Shown one piece after another: positions 8,573 through 17,887 of a stretch of DNA of 34,844 nucleotides; positions within the stretch are counted from its first letter, which is position 1, and every line of letters starts with the position of its first letter. The DNA is taken from positions 1-34,844 of the forward strand of contig JAAWKA010000017.1 of the NCBI GenBank assembly GCA_022797145.1, given 5' to 3'. Below the pieces are notes generated by a model that saw nothing but the letters and a program-made list of their open reading frames with translations, was not told the DNA's origin and did no database searches. Source of the DNA: Clostridia bacterium. GTDB lineage: Bacteria; Bacillota; Clostridia; TANB77; CAG-508. A program made the translations under genes and the position numbers.

Positions 8573-9061
8573 TTATAATATTTCTTCTACTTTTTTTCCT
8601 CTTTTTCTAGCTATTTGTTCTACTGTTCTCATATTTGATAAACCATTTAAAGTAGCATACACAACATTTCTAGGATTGTTTGTTCCTATAACTTTTGTTC
8701 TTATATCTTTATAACCGGCAAGTTCTAATACTGGTCTAACACTACCTCCTGCAATAACTCCTGTACCTTCTGCTGCTGGTTTTAACATAACACTTGCACT
8801 ACCAAATTTTCCAACATATTCATGAGGAATTGTTGTACCTACTACTGGAACTGTAATTAAATTCTTTTTAGCGTCTTCTATTGCTTTTTTTATTGCATCT
8901 GGTACTTCTGATGCTTTACCACTTCCGATTCCTACCTGTCCATTTCCATTTCCAACTACCACAACAGCACTAAATCTAAATGTTCTACCACCTTTTACAA
9001 CCTTAGCAACTCTGTTAATAGCTACAACTTTTTCTTTTAATTCTAATGTATTTTCTTCCAT
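8573..9061 (-). CDS. rpsE: 30S ribosomal protein S5
   Basis: S5 is a small-subunit protein near the decoding site that helps accuracy. The 162-aa product has the double-stranded RNA-binding-like N domain ([35 protein letters not shown]) and the C-terminal domain with [16 protein letters not shown] and [19 protein letters not shown] precedes the ATG. It lies 52 nt after rplR. Confidence 0.98.
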   Translation of the reverse strand: MEENTLELKEKVVAINRVAKVVKGGRTFRFSAVVVVGNGNGQVGIGSGKASEVPDAIKKAIEDAKKNLITVPVVGTTIPHEYVGKFGSASVMLKPAAEGTGVIAGGSVRPVLELAGYKDIRTKVIGTNNPRNVVYATLNGLSNMRTVEQIARKRGKKVEEIL

Positions 9062-9113
9062 TTAGGTTATTTACCTCCTTATTCATAATATTTTAAGTAT
9101 TATGTAACACTTT

Positions 9114-9473
9114 TTAAAATTTTAATCCTGCTGCACGTGCTGCTTCTGCTAATTCTTTTATAATACCATGATAAATGTACCCACCTCTATCATATACTAC
9201 TGTTTTTATATCTTTTTGTATAGCACGTTTTGCTATTAATTCTCCAACTTCTTTTGCAGCTTCTTTATTAGCATATTTAATTTTTACTTCTTTATCTAAT
9301 GTAGATGCAGAAACTAGTGTATTTCCTGCTACATCATCTATAATTTGTGCATATATATTTGAATTACTTCTATATACGCAAAGTCTAGGACATTCTGGTG
9401 TTCCACTTATTTTTCTGCGAACACGAATATGTCTTCTGTTTCTTTCTTCTTTTCTGTTTATCTTTTTAATCAT
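9114..9473 (-). CDS. rplR: 50S ribosomal protein L18
   Basis: L18 binds 5S rRNA and helps bring it into the large subunit. The 119-aa product has a basic N terminus ([21 protein letters not shown]), [19 protein letters not shown] and the ending [18 protein letters not shown], all typical. It lies between rplF and rpsE, as usual. Confidence 0.98.
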   Translation of the reverse strand: MIKKINRKEERNRRHIRVRRKISGTPECPRLCVYRSNSNIYAQIIDDVAGNTLVSASTLDKEVKIKYANKEAAKEVGELIAKRAIQKDIKTVVYDRGGYIYHGIIKELAEAARAAGLKF

Positions 9474-9528
9474 TTCTTTCTCCTTTCCTCCTGAAATTTT
9501 AGAACTAATTTTTTATCCTTATATTATC

Positions 9529-10068
9529 TTATTTTTTACCTGCTTTACCTTCTTTACGTCTAATAACTTCCTCAGCATATTTAATACCTTTACCTCTATA
9601 TACTTCTGGTGGTCTTTTTGTTCTTATTACTGCTGCTGTTTGACCTACTGCTTCTTTGTCTATTCCTTTTACTATTATTGTATTTGCGTTTGGTACTTCA
9701 AATGTAATTCCTTCTGGTTCTTCCATTTCAACAGGATGTGAATATCCCAAATTTAATACTATTTTCTTACCTTGTTTTTGAACTCTATATCCAACACCAT
9801 TTATTTGTAATTCTCTTTGAAATTCTTCTTTTACCCCTTTAACCATATTATTAATTAAAGTTCTTGTTAATCCATGTAAGCTTCTATTTTCTGGTTCATC
9901 ATTTGGCCTTTTTACACTTATTACATTGTCTTGTAATGATATAGTCATGTTTTTATGTATTTCTCTTTCTAAGGTTCCCTTAGGACCTTTTACAGTAATT
10001 TTTTGTCCATCAACTTTCACTTCAACTTCTGATGGGACTGCAATTGGACTATTTCCTATTCTTGACAT
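9529..10068 (-). CDS. rplF: 50S ribosomal protein L6
   Basis: L6 lies at the base of the L7/L12 stalk near the sarcin-ricin loop. The 179-aa product starts MSRIGNSPIAVPSEVEVK and has the C-terminal signature PPEVYRGKGIKYAEEVIRRKEGKAGKK shared by bacterial L6. GAGGTG precedes the ATG. Confidence 0.98.
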   Translation of the reverse strand: MSRIGNSPIAVPSEVEVKVDGQKITVKGPKGTLEREIHKNMTISLQDNVISVKRPNDEPENRSLHGLTRTLINNMVKGVKEEFQRELQINGVGYRVQKQGKKIVLNLGYSHPVEMEEPEGITFEVPNANTIIVKGIDKEAVGQTAAVIRTKRPPEVYRGKGIKYAEEVIRRKEGKAGKK

Positions 10069-10133
10069 TTATTTTTCACCTCTTTATTTCTTTATTATTG
10101 TAACCCATTTATTTTCATAAATCGTTATTTAAA

Positions 10134-10532
10134 CTACCAGATATAAGCTAATACTTCTCCACCTATTCCTAAATTTCTTGCTTCTTTATCTGTTATAACT
10201 CCTTTTGATGTTGATATTAAAGCTATTCCTAATCCATTTAATACTTTTGGTAATTCGTCTTTTGATGCATATACTCTTAAACCTGGTTTGCTGATTCTTT
10301 TTAATCCTGCAATTACTTTATTTCCTTTTTCATCATATTTTATTGTTATTCTTATTATTCCTTGATTATCATCTGCAATTTCTTCAAAAGATTTAATATA
10401 TCCCTCTTTAAATAAAATTTCTGCTATTGATCTTTTCATATTTGAAGCAGGTATATCTACTGTTTTATGTTTTGAAGTATTTGCATTTCTTATTCTTGTT
10501 AACATGTCTGCTATTGGGTCAGTAATATTCAC
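10134..10532 (-). CDS. rpsH: 30S ribosomal protein S8
   Basis: S8 binds the central domain of 16S rRNA. The 132-aa product starts at GTG 10532 ([20 protein letters not shown]), with AGGAGG 7 nt before it, and ends [26 protein letters not shown], the family signature. In E. coli S8 represses the spc operon at the rplX-rplE boundary; no equivalent site is evident here. Confidence 0.98.
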   Translation of the reverse strand: MNITDPIADMLTRIRNANTSKHKTVDIPASNMKRSIAEILFKEGYIKSFEEIADDNQGIIRITIKYDEKGNKVIAGLKRISKPGLRVYASKDELPKVLNGLGIALISTSKGVITDKEARNLGIGGEVLAYIW

Positions 10533-10581
10533 TTTTTTTACCTCCTTTTTATTTGATATCTAACTCTTTATTAGCCTTTAG

Positions 10582-10767
10582 CTACCAACTTGCTTTTTTT
10601 ATTCCAGGAATTTCACCTTCATGTGCTAATTTTCTAAAACATACACGACAAATTCCATATTTTCTTATATAAGCATGTGGTCTTCCACATAATTTGCATC
10701 TGTTATATTCTCTAGTTTTATATTTTTGTGTTTTTTGTTGTTTTATTATCATTGACTTTTTAGCCAT
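10582..10767 (-). CDS. rpsN: 30S ribosomal protein S14, type Z
   Basis: The 61-aa short form of S14 has a zinc site made by Cys 24, 27, 40 and 43 (CKLCGRP and CRVCF). S14 is in the small-subunit head. This zinc form is the usual one in Firmicutes and sits between rplE and rpsH as expected. Confidence 0.98.
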   Translation of the reverse strand: MAKKSMIIKQQKTQKYKTREYNRCKLCGRPHAYIRKYGICRVCFRKLAHEGEIPGIKKASW

Positions 10768-10787
10768 ATTTTTATTTCTCCCTCCCT

Positions 10788-11327
10788 TTAAGCTTTAAAA
10801 GGCATTCCAAGAAGCTTTAATAATTCTTTTGCTTCTTCATCTGACTTAGCTGTTGTAACGAATATAATATCCATACCTCTTAATTTATCTACTTTATCAT
10901 ATTCTATCTCAGGGAATATTAATTGTTCTTTTATTCCCATAGAGTAGTTTCCTCTACCATCAAAAGAATCTGCTGATACCCCTCTAAAATCTCTAACTCT
11001 AGGTAATGCTACATTAAATAGTTTGTATGCAAAATCATACATCTTTGAACTTCTTAGTGTAACTTTACAGCCTATATTTACACCTTCTCTTAATTTAAAT
11101 GCTGCTATTGATTTTCTAGCTTTTGTGATAACTGGTTTTTGCCCTGTTATTATGCTTAAATCATTAATAGCATTGTCTAATGATTTAGGATTATCCTTTA
11201 CATCTCCTAATCCTATATTAATAACTATTTTATCAATTTTTGGAACTTGCATAACAGATTTATAATTAAATTTTTTCATTAATGCTGGGATTACTTCTTT
11301 TTCATATTGTTCTCTTAATATTTCCAT
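10788..11327 (-). CDS. rplE: 50S ribosomal protein L5
   Basis: L5 binds 5S rRNA and contacts P-site tRNA. The 179-aa product has the typical [34 protein letters not shown] and [22 protein letters not shown] segments. It follows rplX by 21 nt with AGGAGG 13 nt before its ATG, a somewhat long spacing. Confidence 0.98.
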   Translation of the reverse strand: MEILREQYEKEVIPALMKKFNYKSVMQVPKIDKIVINIGLGDVKDNPKSLDNAINDLSIITGQKPVITKARKSIAAFKLREGVNIGCKVTLRSSKMYDFAYKLFNVALPRVRDFRGVSADSFDGRGNYSMGIKEQLIFPEIEYDKVDKLRGMDIIFVTTAKSDEEAKELLKLLGMPFKA

Positions 11328-11348
11328 ATCTCTTTATAAACCTCCTTT

Positions 11349-11657
11349 CTATTTTAATTTTGTTCCACATCTTTTACAAATACGTGTTTTTTCTTCTTTT
11401 TCTATTTTATAACCTATTCTTGAAGGTTTATTACATTTTGGACATACAATGTTAACTTTTGCAGCATGTATTGCACATTCAATTGAAATAATTCCACCTT
11501 CTTCTCCTGCTTTTTTAGGTTTTACATGTTTTTTTCTAATATTTACACCTTTAACTATTATTTTTTGTGTTTTTGGTATAACTTCTAAAACTTCTCCTGT
11601 TTTTCCTTTATCATTTCCTGATAAAACTTGAACAGTATCTCCTTTTTTTATTCTCAT
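11349..11657 (-). CDS. rplX: 50S ribosomal protein L24, zinc-ribbon form
   Basis: L24 is an early-assembly large-subunit protein with a KOW motif (MRIKKGDTVQVLSGNDKGKTG). The 102-aa product has four C-terminal cysteines in two pairs (72/75 CPKC and 94/97 CKRC) that should bind zinc; many other bacteria lack these cysteines. It follows rplN after a 98-nt gap that holds a small hairpin. Confidence 0.97.
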   Translation of the reverse strand: MRIKKGDTVQVLSGNDKGKTGEVLEVIPKTQKIIVKGVNIRKKHVKPKKAGEEGGIISIECAIHAAKVNIVCPKCNKPSRIGYKIEKEEKTRICKRCGTKLK

Positions 11658-11720
11658 CTATTTTCGCCTCCTTAATTTTAGATGTAAGTTCTTTCATTTT
11701 AACTTTAGCTATTTTTTGTT

Positions 11721-11740
11721 TACTAGAGTATTGTCTAGTA
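11721..11740 (-). repeat. Small stem-loop between rplN and rplX
   Basis: A perfect 7-bp stem (TACTAGA with TCTAGTA) encloses a 6-nt loop, in the 98-nt gap after the rplN stop. It has no T tract. It may be an mRNA processing or stability element; function is unknown. Confidence 0.35.
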
Positions 11741-11755
11741 CTTTTATTTCTTAAA

Positions 11756-12124
11756 TTATAGAACTTCTGGTGCTAATGAAAGAATTTTCATATATTCTTT
11801 TTCTCTTAATTCTCTTGCTACTGGTCCAAATATACGAGTTCCTTTAGGATTACCATCTTCACGAATAATAACTGCTGCATTTTCATCAAATTTAACATAT
11901 GAACCATCTGGTCTTCTTGCACCTTTTTTTGTTCTTACTACAACTGCTTTTACTACTTCTCCTTTTTTTACAACTCCACCTGGTGTAGCATTTTTAACAG
12001 AAGCAACTATTACATCTCCAATACCTGCATATTTTCTATATGAACCGCCTAAACATCTAATACACATTATTTCTTTTGCTCCAGTATTGTCTGCAACTTT
12101 TAATATTGATTGTTGTTGTACCAT
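11756..12124 (-). CDS. rplN: 50S ribosomal protein L14
   Basis: L14 is at the subunit interface. The 122-aa product starts [19 protein letters not shown], contains the family signature region [15 protein letters not shown], and ends [24 protein letters not shown]. Length is normal. Confidence 0.98.
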   Translation of the reverse strand: MVQQQSILKVADNTGAKEIMCIRCLGGSYRKYAGIGDVIVASVKNATPGGVVKKGEVVKAVVVRTKKGARRPDGSYVKFDENAAVIIREDGNPKGTRIFGPVARELREKEYMKILSLAPEVL

Positions 12125-12194
12125 TTTAGCCTTTTCCTCCTTATCTTCTAATTTTCAATTTATAGAATTGGTAATTATTTATTACATTTTAATT

Positions 12195-12458
12195 TTATTT
12201 AATGACAGCTTTTTCCATAATTTCAACTACTCTCCATCTTTTGTCTTTTGAAAGTGGACGTGTTTCCATTACTTTAACTGTGTCACCTTTTTGGCATTTA
12301 TTTTCTTCATCATGAGCTTTTAATTTATATGTTTTTTTAACAATTTTTCCATAAACTTCATGTTTTACATTTGTTTTAACTGCTACAACTATTGTTTTAT
12401 CCATCTTATCAGATATTACTGTACCAATCATAACTTTACGAAGATTTCTTTCTTCCAT
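12195..12458 (-). CDS. rpsQ: 30S ribosomal protein S17
   Basis: S17 is an OB-fold protein that binds the 5' domain of 16S rRNA. The 87-aa product has [19 protein letters not shown] at the N terminus and [20 protein letters not shown] at the C-terminal half, both diagnostic. It follows rpmC by 47 nt. Confidence 0.98.
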   Translation of the reverse strand: MEERNLRKVMIGTVISDKMDKTIVVAVKTNVKHEVYGKIVKKTYKLKAHDEENKCQKGDTVKVMETRPLSKDKRWRVVEIMEKAVIK

Positions 12459-12505
12459 ACATTTACTCCTTTCCTTTAGAGTTTTATATTTTTAACTTAT
12501 AATTA

Positions 12506-12709
12506 TTAATTTTTATTAGCTATTTCTCTTTGTCTTAATACTGTTTTTATTCTTGCAATGTCTTTTTTTACTTGTTTTATTTTCATTGGATTGTCTAAAC
12601 CATGTGTAGCTAAACTAAATCTCATTTTAAATAATTCAGTTTTTAACTCACTTAACTCTTTTTCTAGTTCTGGTGAAGACATTTCTACTATTTTATTTAT
12701 CTTCATCAT
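12506..12709 (-). CDS. rpmC: 50S ribosomal protein L29
   Basis: L29 is a small helical hairpin next to the exit tunnel. The product from ATG 12709 is 67 aa with [22 protein letters not shown] and [20 protein letters not shown] prefer this ATG over the in-frame GTG at 12718, since the weak GGTGGTGAG site lies directly before it. The start overlaps the last 17 nt of rplP in another frame, so translation is likely coupled. Confidence 0.95.
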   Translation of the reverse strand: MMKINKIVEMSSPELEKELSELKTELFKMRFSLATHGLDNPMKIKQVKKDIARIKTVLRQREIANKN

Positions 12710-13136
12710 TCTCACCACCTATTTCGATTTCTCTTTTAACAAATTTTGTTTTTATTGGTAGTTTATTTGCTGCAAGTCTTAGCGCTTCTTTTGCTAATTC
12801 TTCAGGTACTCCTGCTATTTCAAACATTATTCTTCCTGGCTTTACAACGGCTACCCAATATTCTGGTGCTCCTTTTCCTTTACCCATACGAGTTTCAGCA
12901 GGTTTTTTTGTTATTGGTTTATCTGGAAATATTTTTATCCAAACTTTACCACCTCTTTTTATATGACGAGTCATAGCAATACGTGCTGCTTCTATCTGGT
13001 TTGATGTTATCCAAGCTGCTTCTAATGCTTGCATTCCATATTCTCCATCAGAGACTTTATTTCCTCTTGTTGCCTTTCCTCTATTTCTACCTTTTTGCAT
13101 TTTTCTAAATTTTGTTCTTTTTGGCATTAATGGCAT
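12693..13136 (-). CDS. rplP: 50S ribosomal protein L16
   Basis: L16 organises the A-site region of the large subunit. The 147-aa product contains [43 protein letters not shown] and [20 protein letters not shown], all diagnostic. Its ATG overlaps the rpsC stop (TAATG). A second ATG three codons later gives the more usual MPKR start and cannot be excluded, but the first is better spaced from AGGAGG. Confidence 0.97.
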   Translation of the reverse strand: MPLMPKRTKFRKMQKGRNRGKATRGNKVSDGEYGMQALEAAWITSNQIEAARIAMTRHIKRGGKVWIKIFPDKPITKKPAETRMGKGKGAPEYWVAVVKPGRIMFEIAGVPEELAKEALRLAANKLPIKTKFVKREIEIGGENDEDK

Positions 13137-13798
13137 TATTTGTCTCCTCCTTCCACTTTTTGTTTCTTAGCCTTAAGAACTTCTCCTTTATATATCCAAA
13201 CTTTAACTCCTATTTTTCCATATGTTGTATCAGCTTCATAGAAACCATAATCTATATTTGCTCTTAAAGTTTGAAGTGGTATTGTTCCCTCTTTATAAAA
13301 TTCAGTTCTAGCCATATCTGCACCACCTAATCTTCCTGATACAGATGTTTTTATTCCTAGTGCTCCTGCTTTCATTGTTTTTTGCATTGACTGTTTCATG
13401 GCTCTTCTAAATGAAATTCTTCTTTCTAATTGAGCACAAATATTCTCTGCAACTAGTTGAGCATCTAAATCTATACTTTTTACCTCAATTATATTTAAAT
13501 TAACTTCTTTACCTATCATTTTGTGTAATTCATTTTTTAAACTTTCAGCTATTTGCCCACCTTTTCCTATTACTAGTCCTGGTTTTGCAGTATATACATT
13601 AACTTTAATAAGTTTAGCAGTTCTTTCTATTTCTATTTTAGAAATACCACTAATAAATAACTTTTTCTTAACATATTCACGGATTTTATGGTCTTCTACT
13701 AAATAATTAGCAAAATCTTTTGAATTAGCATACCATTTTGAACTCCAATCTTCAATTACTCCAATTCTTAATCCACGTGGATGCATTTTTTGTCCCAT
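13136..13798 (-). CDS. rpsC: 30S ribosomal protein S3
   Basis: S3 is at the mRNA entry of the small subunit. The 220-aa product has [24 protein letters not shown], the KH-domain core [19 protein letters not shown], and the C-terminal [20 protein letters not shown]. It ends overlapping rplP by one base (TAATG). Confidence 0.98.
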   Translation of the reverse strand: MGQKMHPRGLRIGVIEDWSSKWYANSKDFANYLVEDHKIREYVKKKLFISGISKIEIERTAKLIKVNVYTAKPGLVIGKGGQIAESLKNELHKMIGKEVNLNIIEVKSIDLDAQLVAENICAQLERRISFRRAMKQSMQKTMKAGALGIKTSVSGRLGGADMARTEFYKEGTIPLQTLRANIDYGFYEADTTYGKIGVKVWIYKGEVLKAKKQKVEGGDK

Positions 13799-13819
13799 TC
13801 TAAAAATCCTCCTTTCTTT

Positions 13820-14179
13820 CTACTCTTTTTCTTTTAAAACTATTGTTATATGACTGGTTCTCTTTCTTATTCTAACAGCTGAACCTTTTGCTGCTGGTCT
13901 TATTCTTTTTAGTGTAGGGCCTTGGTTTGCATATATTTCAGAAACATATAAATTGTTACTGTTCATATTGTGATTGTTCTCTGCATTTGCTATAGCTGAT
14001 TTTAATAATTTTTCAACTATTTCTGATGCTGCTTTTGGTGTAAATTTTACAATTGCTAAAGCTCTTTGTACATCTTTTCCTCTTATTAAATCTGCAACAA
14101 TTTTAACTTTTCTTGCTGAAATTCTTGCATGTTTAAGAGTTGCTTTTGCTTCCAATATTGTATCTTGATTTTCTTCCAC
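13820..14179 (-). CDS. rplV: 50S ribosomal protein L22
   Basis: L22 lines the nascent-peptide tunnel. The 119-aa product starts at GTG 14179 behind GGAGGG. It has [20 protein letters not shown], and the tunnel-loop and signature region [33 protein letters not shown] near the C terminus. It follows rpsS after a 93-nt gap with repeat-like sequence. Confidence 0.98.
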   Translation of the reverse strand: MEENQDTILEAKATLKHARISARKVKIVADLIRGKDVQRALAIVKFTPKAASEIVEKLLKSAIANAENNHNMNSNNLYVSEIYANQGPTLKRIRPAAKGSAVRIRKRTSHITIVLKEKE

Positions 14180-14272
14180 TTATTTTCCCTCCTCATTGTC
14201 CTAGATTGTAGAGTTTAGAGATTAGTTTGAATTTAGTCTCTAATTTTTAACTCCTAAGTTTCTAGCTTCTAA
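14180..14272 (-). repeat. Heptamer-like degenerate repeat in the rpsS-rplV gap
   Basis: Directly after the rpsS stop the minus strand reads TTAGAAG, CTAGAAA, CTTAGGA, GTTAAAA, ATTAGAG, ACTAAAT: a degenerate 7-nt periodicity. Within it a 10-bp inverted repeat with one mismatch (14215-14224 with 14234-14243) forms a hairpin with a 9-nt loop. It resembles the arms of the repeat at 8484-8564. Confidence 0.5.
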
Positions 14273-14554
14273 TTATTTTTTTACATTTGATGCTTTTTCT
14301 CCTGCATGACCTCTATAAGTTCTAGTAGGAGCAAATTCACCCAATTTATGTCCTATCATTTCTTCTGTTATATATACTGGAACATGTTTTCTTCCATCAT
14401 GAACAGCTATTGTATGTCCAACCATTTGTGGATATATTGTAGATGCTCTTGACCATGTTTTTAGAACTTCTTTTTTACCTTGTTCATTCATTGCTTCTAC
14501 TCTTTTTAACAATTCTGGGGCAACAAAAGGTATTTTTTTACTTGATCTTGACAT
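14273..14554 (-). CDS. rpsS: 30S ribosomal protein S19
   Basis: S19 is in the small-subunit head and contacts A-site tRNA. The 93-aa product begins [20 protein letters not shown] and has [33 protein letters not shown], in which the S19 signature is complete. It follows rplB by 17 nt. Confidence 0.98.
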   Translation of the reverse strand: MSRSSKKIPFVAPELLKRVEAMNEQGKKEVLKTWSRASTIYPQMVGHTIAVHDGRKHVPVYITEEMIGHKLGEFAPTRTYRGHAGEKASNVKK

Positions 14555-14571
14555 GTATTATTTCCTCCTCT

Positions 14572-15399
14572 TTATTTTCTTCTCTTTACAATAAACTTAT
14601 TAGATAATTTATTTTTCTTTCTTGTTTTATATCCAAGTGCTGGTTTACCCCAAGGAGTAAGTGGACCTGGTCTTCCTATTGGTGCTCTACCTTCACCACC
14701 ACCATGAGGGTGATCCACTGGATTCATTACAGAACCTCTTACTGTTGGTCTAATACCCATGTGTCTTTTTCTTCCTGCTTTACCTATCTTTACATTTTCA
14801 TGATCTGTATTTCCTATTGTTCCTACAGTTGCTCTACATTTTGTCATTACAAGTCTCATTTCTCCTGATGGTAATCTAACATGAGAATATTTTCCTTCTT
14901 TTGCCATAAGTTGTGCACTTTGTCCAGCAGCTCTTACCATTTTTCCACCTTGACCTGGGTTTAACTCTATATTATGAATTAATGTACCAACTGGTATACT
15001 AGCTATTGGCATGCTATTTCCTGGTTTTATATCTGCTTTTTCTCCTGATACTACTTTGTCTCCATCTTTTAATCCAACTGGTGCTAATATATATGCTTTT
15101 TCTCCATCTTCATATTGAATTAATGCTATATTTGCACTTCTGTTTGGATCGTATTCTATTCCTATAACTGTTGCAGCTATATCATCTTTTTTACGCTTAA
15201 AATCAATAATTCTATATTTTTGTCTATTTCCTCCACCTTGATGTCTAACAGTTATTCTTCCATATGAATTTCTTCCTGCTTTTTCTTTTTTCTTAGCAAG
15301 TAAAGATTTCTCAGGTGTTTTTTTGGTAATTTCATCAAATGTTGAAACTGTCATATTTCTTCTTGATGGAGTATATGGTTTAAAATGTTTCATTGCCAT
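14572..15399 (-). CDS. rplB: 50S ribosomal protein L2
   Basis: L2 is needed for subunit joining and peptidyl transfer. The 275-aa product has [20 protein letters not shown], the RNA-binding core, and the highly conserved [20 protein letters not shown], including the His near the peptidyl transferase centre. The end has the basic [18 protein letters not shown] tail. Confidence 0.98.
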   Translation of the reverse strand: MAMKHFKPYTPSRRNMTVSTFDEITKKTPEKSLLAKKKEKAGRNSYGRITVRHQGGGNRQKYRIIDFKRKKDDIAATVIGIEYDPNRSANIALIQYEDGEKAYILAPVGLKDGDKVVSGEKADIKPGNSMPIASIPVGTLIHNIELNPGQGGKMVRAAGQSAQLMAKEGKYSHVRLPSGEMRLVMTKCRATVGTIGNTDHENVKIGKAGRKRHMGIRPTVRGSVMNPVDHPHGGGEGRAPIGRPGPLTPWGKPALGYKTRKKNKLSNKFIVKRRK

Positions 15400-15454
15400 T
15401 TTTGTTTCTCTCCTTTTTATTTATTTTCCTGGTTTATTCCAGATATCTTATTAA

Positions 15455-15802
15455 TTATGCTCCCATAAATTCTTCAATTGAATCTTTATACTTTTTAGAT
15501 ACTTTTACTTCTTTTCCACCTTTTGATAAATATTTCATATCTTTTGGGTTTGTATCAATTGTTACTATTGCTTTTTTCCAATCTGATGTTTTTCCAACAT
15601 GTACTCCAACTCTTTTTTTCTTTCCTTTAACAGTAAGTGTATTTACTTTTAATACTTTTACATCAAAAAGTTTTTCTACAGCTCTTGCTATATCTACTTT
15701 TGTTGCCTTTTTATTTACTTTAAAGGTATACTTTCCTTCTTGTAGACCATCATTTGTTTTTTCAGTGATTATAGGTTTTATAATGATATCTTCTGGTTTC
15801 AT
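15455..15802 (-). CDS. rplW: 50S ribosomal protein L23
   Basis: L23 is at the tunnel exit and binds trigger factor and SRP. The 115-aa product has DIIIKPIITEKTNDGLQEGKYTFKVNKKATKVDI and VKVLKVNTLTVKGKKKRVG, the expected fold order. Its ATG overlaps the rplD stop (TAATG). The C-terminal stretch after about residue 95 is a little longer than in most L23. Confidence 0.97.
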   Translation of the reverse strand: MKPEDIIIKPIITEKTNDGLQEGKYTFKVNKKATKVDIARAVEKLFDVKVLKVNTLTVKGKKKRVGVHVGKTSDWKKAIVTIDTNPKDMKYLSKGGKEVKVSKKYKDSIEEFMGA

Positions 15803-16425
15803 TATGCGTACACCTCCTCTATTTTTTTAACAGCCTCTAGAGTTATTACAAGATTATTATATTTTAGTAAATCATATACATTAATTGTGTTTACTAGACT
15901 TGTTTTTACTCCTTCTATATTTCTTGCTGATTTTTGTATATTTTCATTTTTTTCTGGTAACATGATTAATGTTTTACCTGTTATTTTTAAACTTTCTAAT
16001 GCATTTACCATATTTTTTGTTTTTATTTCTGAAAGATTTATATTATCTAATACAGTTATTTTATTCTCTAACACTTTAGAACTTAATACTGATCTAATAG
16101 CTAATCTTCTTTCTTTTTTATTTACTCTATATTTATAGCTACGTGGCTTTGGTCCTAAAGCTATTCCACCACCTACCCAATGTGGTGCACGAATACTCCC
16201 TTGTCTTGCTCTACCTGTTCCTTTTTGTCTCCAAGGTTTTCTACCACCACCAGATACTTCTGCTCTTGTTTTAGTACTTTGTGTTCCTTGTCTTTGGTTA
16301 GCTAAGTAATTAACTAGTACACTATGTACAATAGCTTCATTTGGTTCTATTCCAAATACTTCTTCTTTTAATTCTACATCACTAACTTTTTTACCTTCTA
16401 TATTATATACATCTATTTTAGGCAT
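15802..16425 (-). CDS. rplD: 50S ribosomal protein L4
   Basis: L4 lines the exit tunnel and in several bacteria represses the S10 operon by binding its leader. The 207-aa product has ANQRQGTQSTKTRAEVSGGG, KPWRQKGTGRARQGSIRAP and GGGIALGPKPRSYKYRVNKK, which form the tunnel loop region. It follows rplC and overlaps rplW by one base. Confidence 0.98.
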   Translation of the reverse strand: MPKIDVYNIEGKKVSDVELKEEVFGIEPNEAIVHSVLVNYLANQRQGTQSTKTRAEVSGGGRKPWRQKGTGRARQGSIRAPHWVGGGIALGPKPRSYKYRVNKKERRLAIRSVLSSKVLENKITVLDNINLSEIKTKNMVNALESLKITGKTLIMLPEKNENIQKSARNIEGVKTSLVNTINVYDLLKYNNLVITLEAVKKIEEVYA

Positions 16426-16443
16426 CTTTTTTCCTCCTTCCTT

Positions 16444-17073
16444 CTATTTAGAAACTTTTACAGTTGGTCTAATTTTTAGTAATGCCCCTTTTGGTCCTGG
16501 CACACTTCCTTTAACCAATATTACATTTTTATCTAAATCTATTTTTACAACATCTAAATTTTGTATTGTTACTTTTTGTACTCCCATATGTCCAGGTAGT
16601 TTTTTTCCTTTAAATACTCTACTTGGTGTTGAACATGCTCCCATTGATCCAGGTCTTCTATGATACATTGAACCATGCCCCATAGGACCTCTATGTTGTC
16701 CATGACGTTTTATAACACCTTGAAATCCTTTTCCTTTAGTAGTTCCTTGTATGTCTACTTTTTCTCCAATTTCAAATGTATTTACTTTTATTTCATCTCC
16801 AACTTTTACATCTATTGAATCTATTCTAAATTCTCTTAAATGTTTTTTATAAGCAATATTTGCTTTTTTAAAATGTCCTTTTTCTGGTTTATTTATATGT
16901 TTTTCTTTTATTTCTCCATATCCCAATTGAACTGCATTATATCCATCTGTTTCAAGTGTTTTGACTTGTGCTACTATACAAGGACCAGCTTGAATTGCTG
17001 TTACTGGAATAATATTACCTTTTTCATCAAATATTTGTGTCATTCCAATTTTCTTTCCTATAATTGCTTTCAT
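16444..17073 (-). CDS. rplC: 50S ribosomal protein L3
   Basis: L3 binds near the peptidyl transferase centre. The 209-aa product starts [20 protein letters not shown] and has [34 protein letters not shown], the conserved loop region. I start it at ATG 17073, 7 nt after AGGAGG; an in-frame start at 17097 lies upstream of the ribosome binding site and is not used. Confidence 0.97.
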   Translation of the reverse strand: MKAIIGKKIGMTQIFDEKGNIIPVTAIQAGPCIVAQVKTLETDGYNAVQLGYGEIKEKHINKPEKGHFKKANIAYKKHLREFRIDSIDVKVGDEIKVNTFEIGEKVDIQGTTKGKGFQGVIKRHGQHRGPMGHGSMYHRRPGSMGACSTPSRVFKGKKLPGHMGVQKVTIQNLDVVKIDLDKNVILVKGSVPGPKGALLKIRPTVKVSK

Positions 17074-17191
17074 TTTATTTCCTCCTATACGTTTCACCGC
17101 ATAAGTTATCTGTGAGCTTCCTATTTCTCGAACAGTTAACTTAACTATTGGCTGATATTGTTATCAGCTTGGTTTTGTTTTTCGATAATTA
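17074..17191 (-). promoter_or_regulatory. Structured gap between rpsJ and rplC
   Basis: This 118-nt gap holds a perfect 7-bp hairpin (GCTGATA with TATCAGC, 17151-17168) and a near-palindrome around 17132-17149. No promoter or T tract is evident. Such a gap is long for neighbouring ribosomal genes; a regulatory or processing role is inference. Confidence 0.3.
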
Positions 17192-17521
17192 TTATAATTT
17201 TATTTCTATATCTACACCAGCTGGTAAATCTAATTTCATTAAATTATCAACTGTTTTTTGTGTTGGATAAAGAATGTCTATAACTCTTTTATGTGTTCTC
17301 ATCTCAAATTGCTCTCTTGAATCTTTGTATTTATGAGGACAACGTAAAATTGTTACAACTTCTTTTTTAGTAGGTAATGGTATTGGTCCTGAAACCTTTG
17401 CTCCTGTTCTTTTAGCAGTATCCACTATTTTTTCAGCAGACTGTTCTAAAATAACATGATCATAAGCCTTTAATCTTATTCTAATTTTTTCTGTTCCTAC
17501 TACTTGATTTGTTGTTGCCAT
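17192..17521 (-). CDS. rpsJ: 30S ribosomal protein S10
   Basis: S10 (also the NusE transcription antitermination factor) is in the small-subunit head. The 109-aa product has [58 protein letters not shown] and the usual end. It is about 7 residues longer at the N terminus than most S10, with no internal Met that could be an alternative start. AAGGAGGG precedes the ATG. It is the first gene of the superoperon. Confidence 0.97.
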   Translation of the reverse strand: MATTNQVVGTEKIRIRLKAYDHVILEQSAEKIVDTAKRTGAKVSGPIPLPTKKEVVTILRCPHKYKDSREQFEMRTHKRVIDILYPTQKTVDNLMKLDLPAGVDIEIKL

Positions 17522-17749
17522 AGTATATTTTCCCTCCTTAAAAATTAATGTACCTTGGCAAGTTATAAACGCACCCTAGTGTTTCTTATCACACTAATTT
17601 ATAAACCCAAGTTCTGCATGATTTTTCTTGGGATAAGTGCATAAATTAATAAAACTTACCGCCTGGTCTAAGCCAAGACATACTCCACGAAAGTTCCCTC
17701 CAATTTTATAAATTGTAGCTACATTTCGCTTCTTCGCAAATCTACATGC
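17522..17749 (-). promoter_or_regulatory. Structured 5' leader of the S10 operon
   Basis: The leader from the predicted start (about 17749) to rpsJ is about 228 nt and contains no ORF I can support. Minus-strand RNA can form: a hairpin CTTGG/CCAGG (17673-17677 with 17662-17666); GGTAAGTT (17653-17660) with AACTTGCC (17557-17564, one G-U pair); CCAAG/CTTGG (17627-17631 with 17607-17611); and a 6-bp hairpin TAGTGT/ACACTA (17591-17596 with 17577-17582). The loop of that last hairpin is GATAAG (17585-17590), exactly complementary to CTTATC (17632-17637), a possible pseudoknot. An autoregulatory ribosomal-protein leader (L4 in known cases) is likely but not proven. Confidence 0.6.
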
Positions 17750-17755
17750 TTATAT

Positions 17756-17784
17756 ATTATACAATGCCCACTTCCCTATGTCAA
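17756..17784 (-). promoter_or_regulatory. Consensus promoter of the S10 operon
   Basis: On the minus strand TTGACA (17779-17784), a 17-nt spacer and TATAAT (17756-17761) make a perfect sigma-A promoter, as expected for the strongest ribosomal operon. It is back to back with the promoter of the orphan gene on the plus strand. Confidence 0.9.
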
Positions 17785-17819
17785 CATTTATTTCCAAATT
17801 TGTAACTTTTTTGTAATAT

Positions 17820-17848
17820 TTGCTTTTATTGTTAATTTATTATATAAT
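17820..17848 (+). promoter_or_regulatory. Promoter of the orphan 148-aa gene
   Basis: A perfect -10 TATAAT (17843-17848) follows a weak -35 TTGCTT (17820-17825) by 17 nt. The ribosome binding site AAAGGA and ATG 17888 follow. Confidence 0.6.
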
Positions 17849-17887
17849 AGTATTGTAATTAGTTAGTATAAAGAAAGGATCGTTATT

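Noticed and set aside
9084..9104. 7-bp hairpin (CATAATA with TATTATG) between rplR and rpsE
   Set aside because: Short, only A and T except for one G-C pair, and without a T tract; likely chance in AT-rich sequence.
11640..11700. Possible 29-codon leader ORF overlapping the rplX start
   Set aside because: It has no ribosome binding site of its own, runs out of frame into rplX and has no recognisable sequence.
12140..12190. Small CAATT/AATTG hairpin in the rplN-rpsQ gap
   Set aside because: A 5-bp stem is expected by chance in such sequence.
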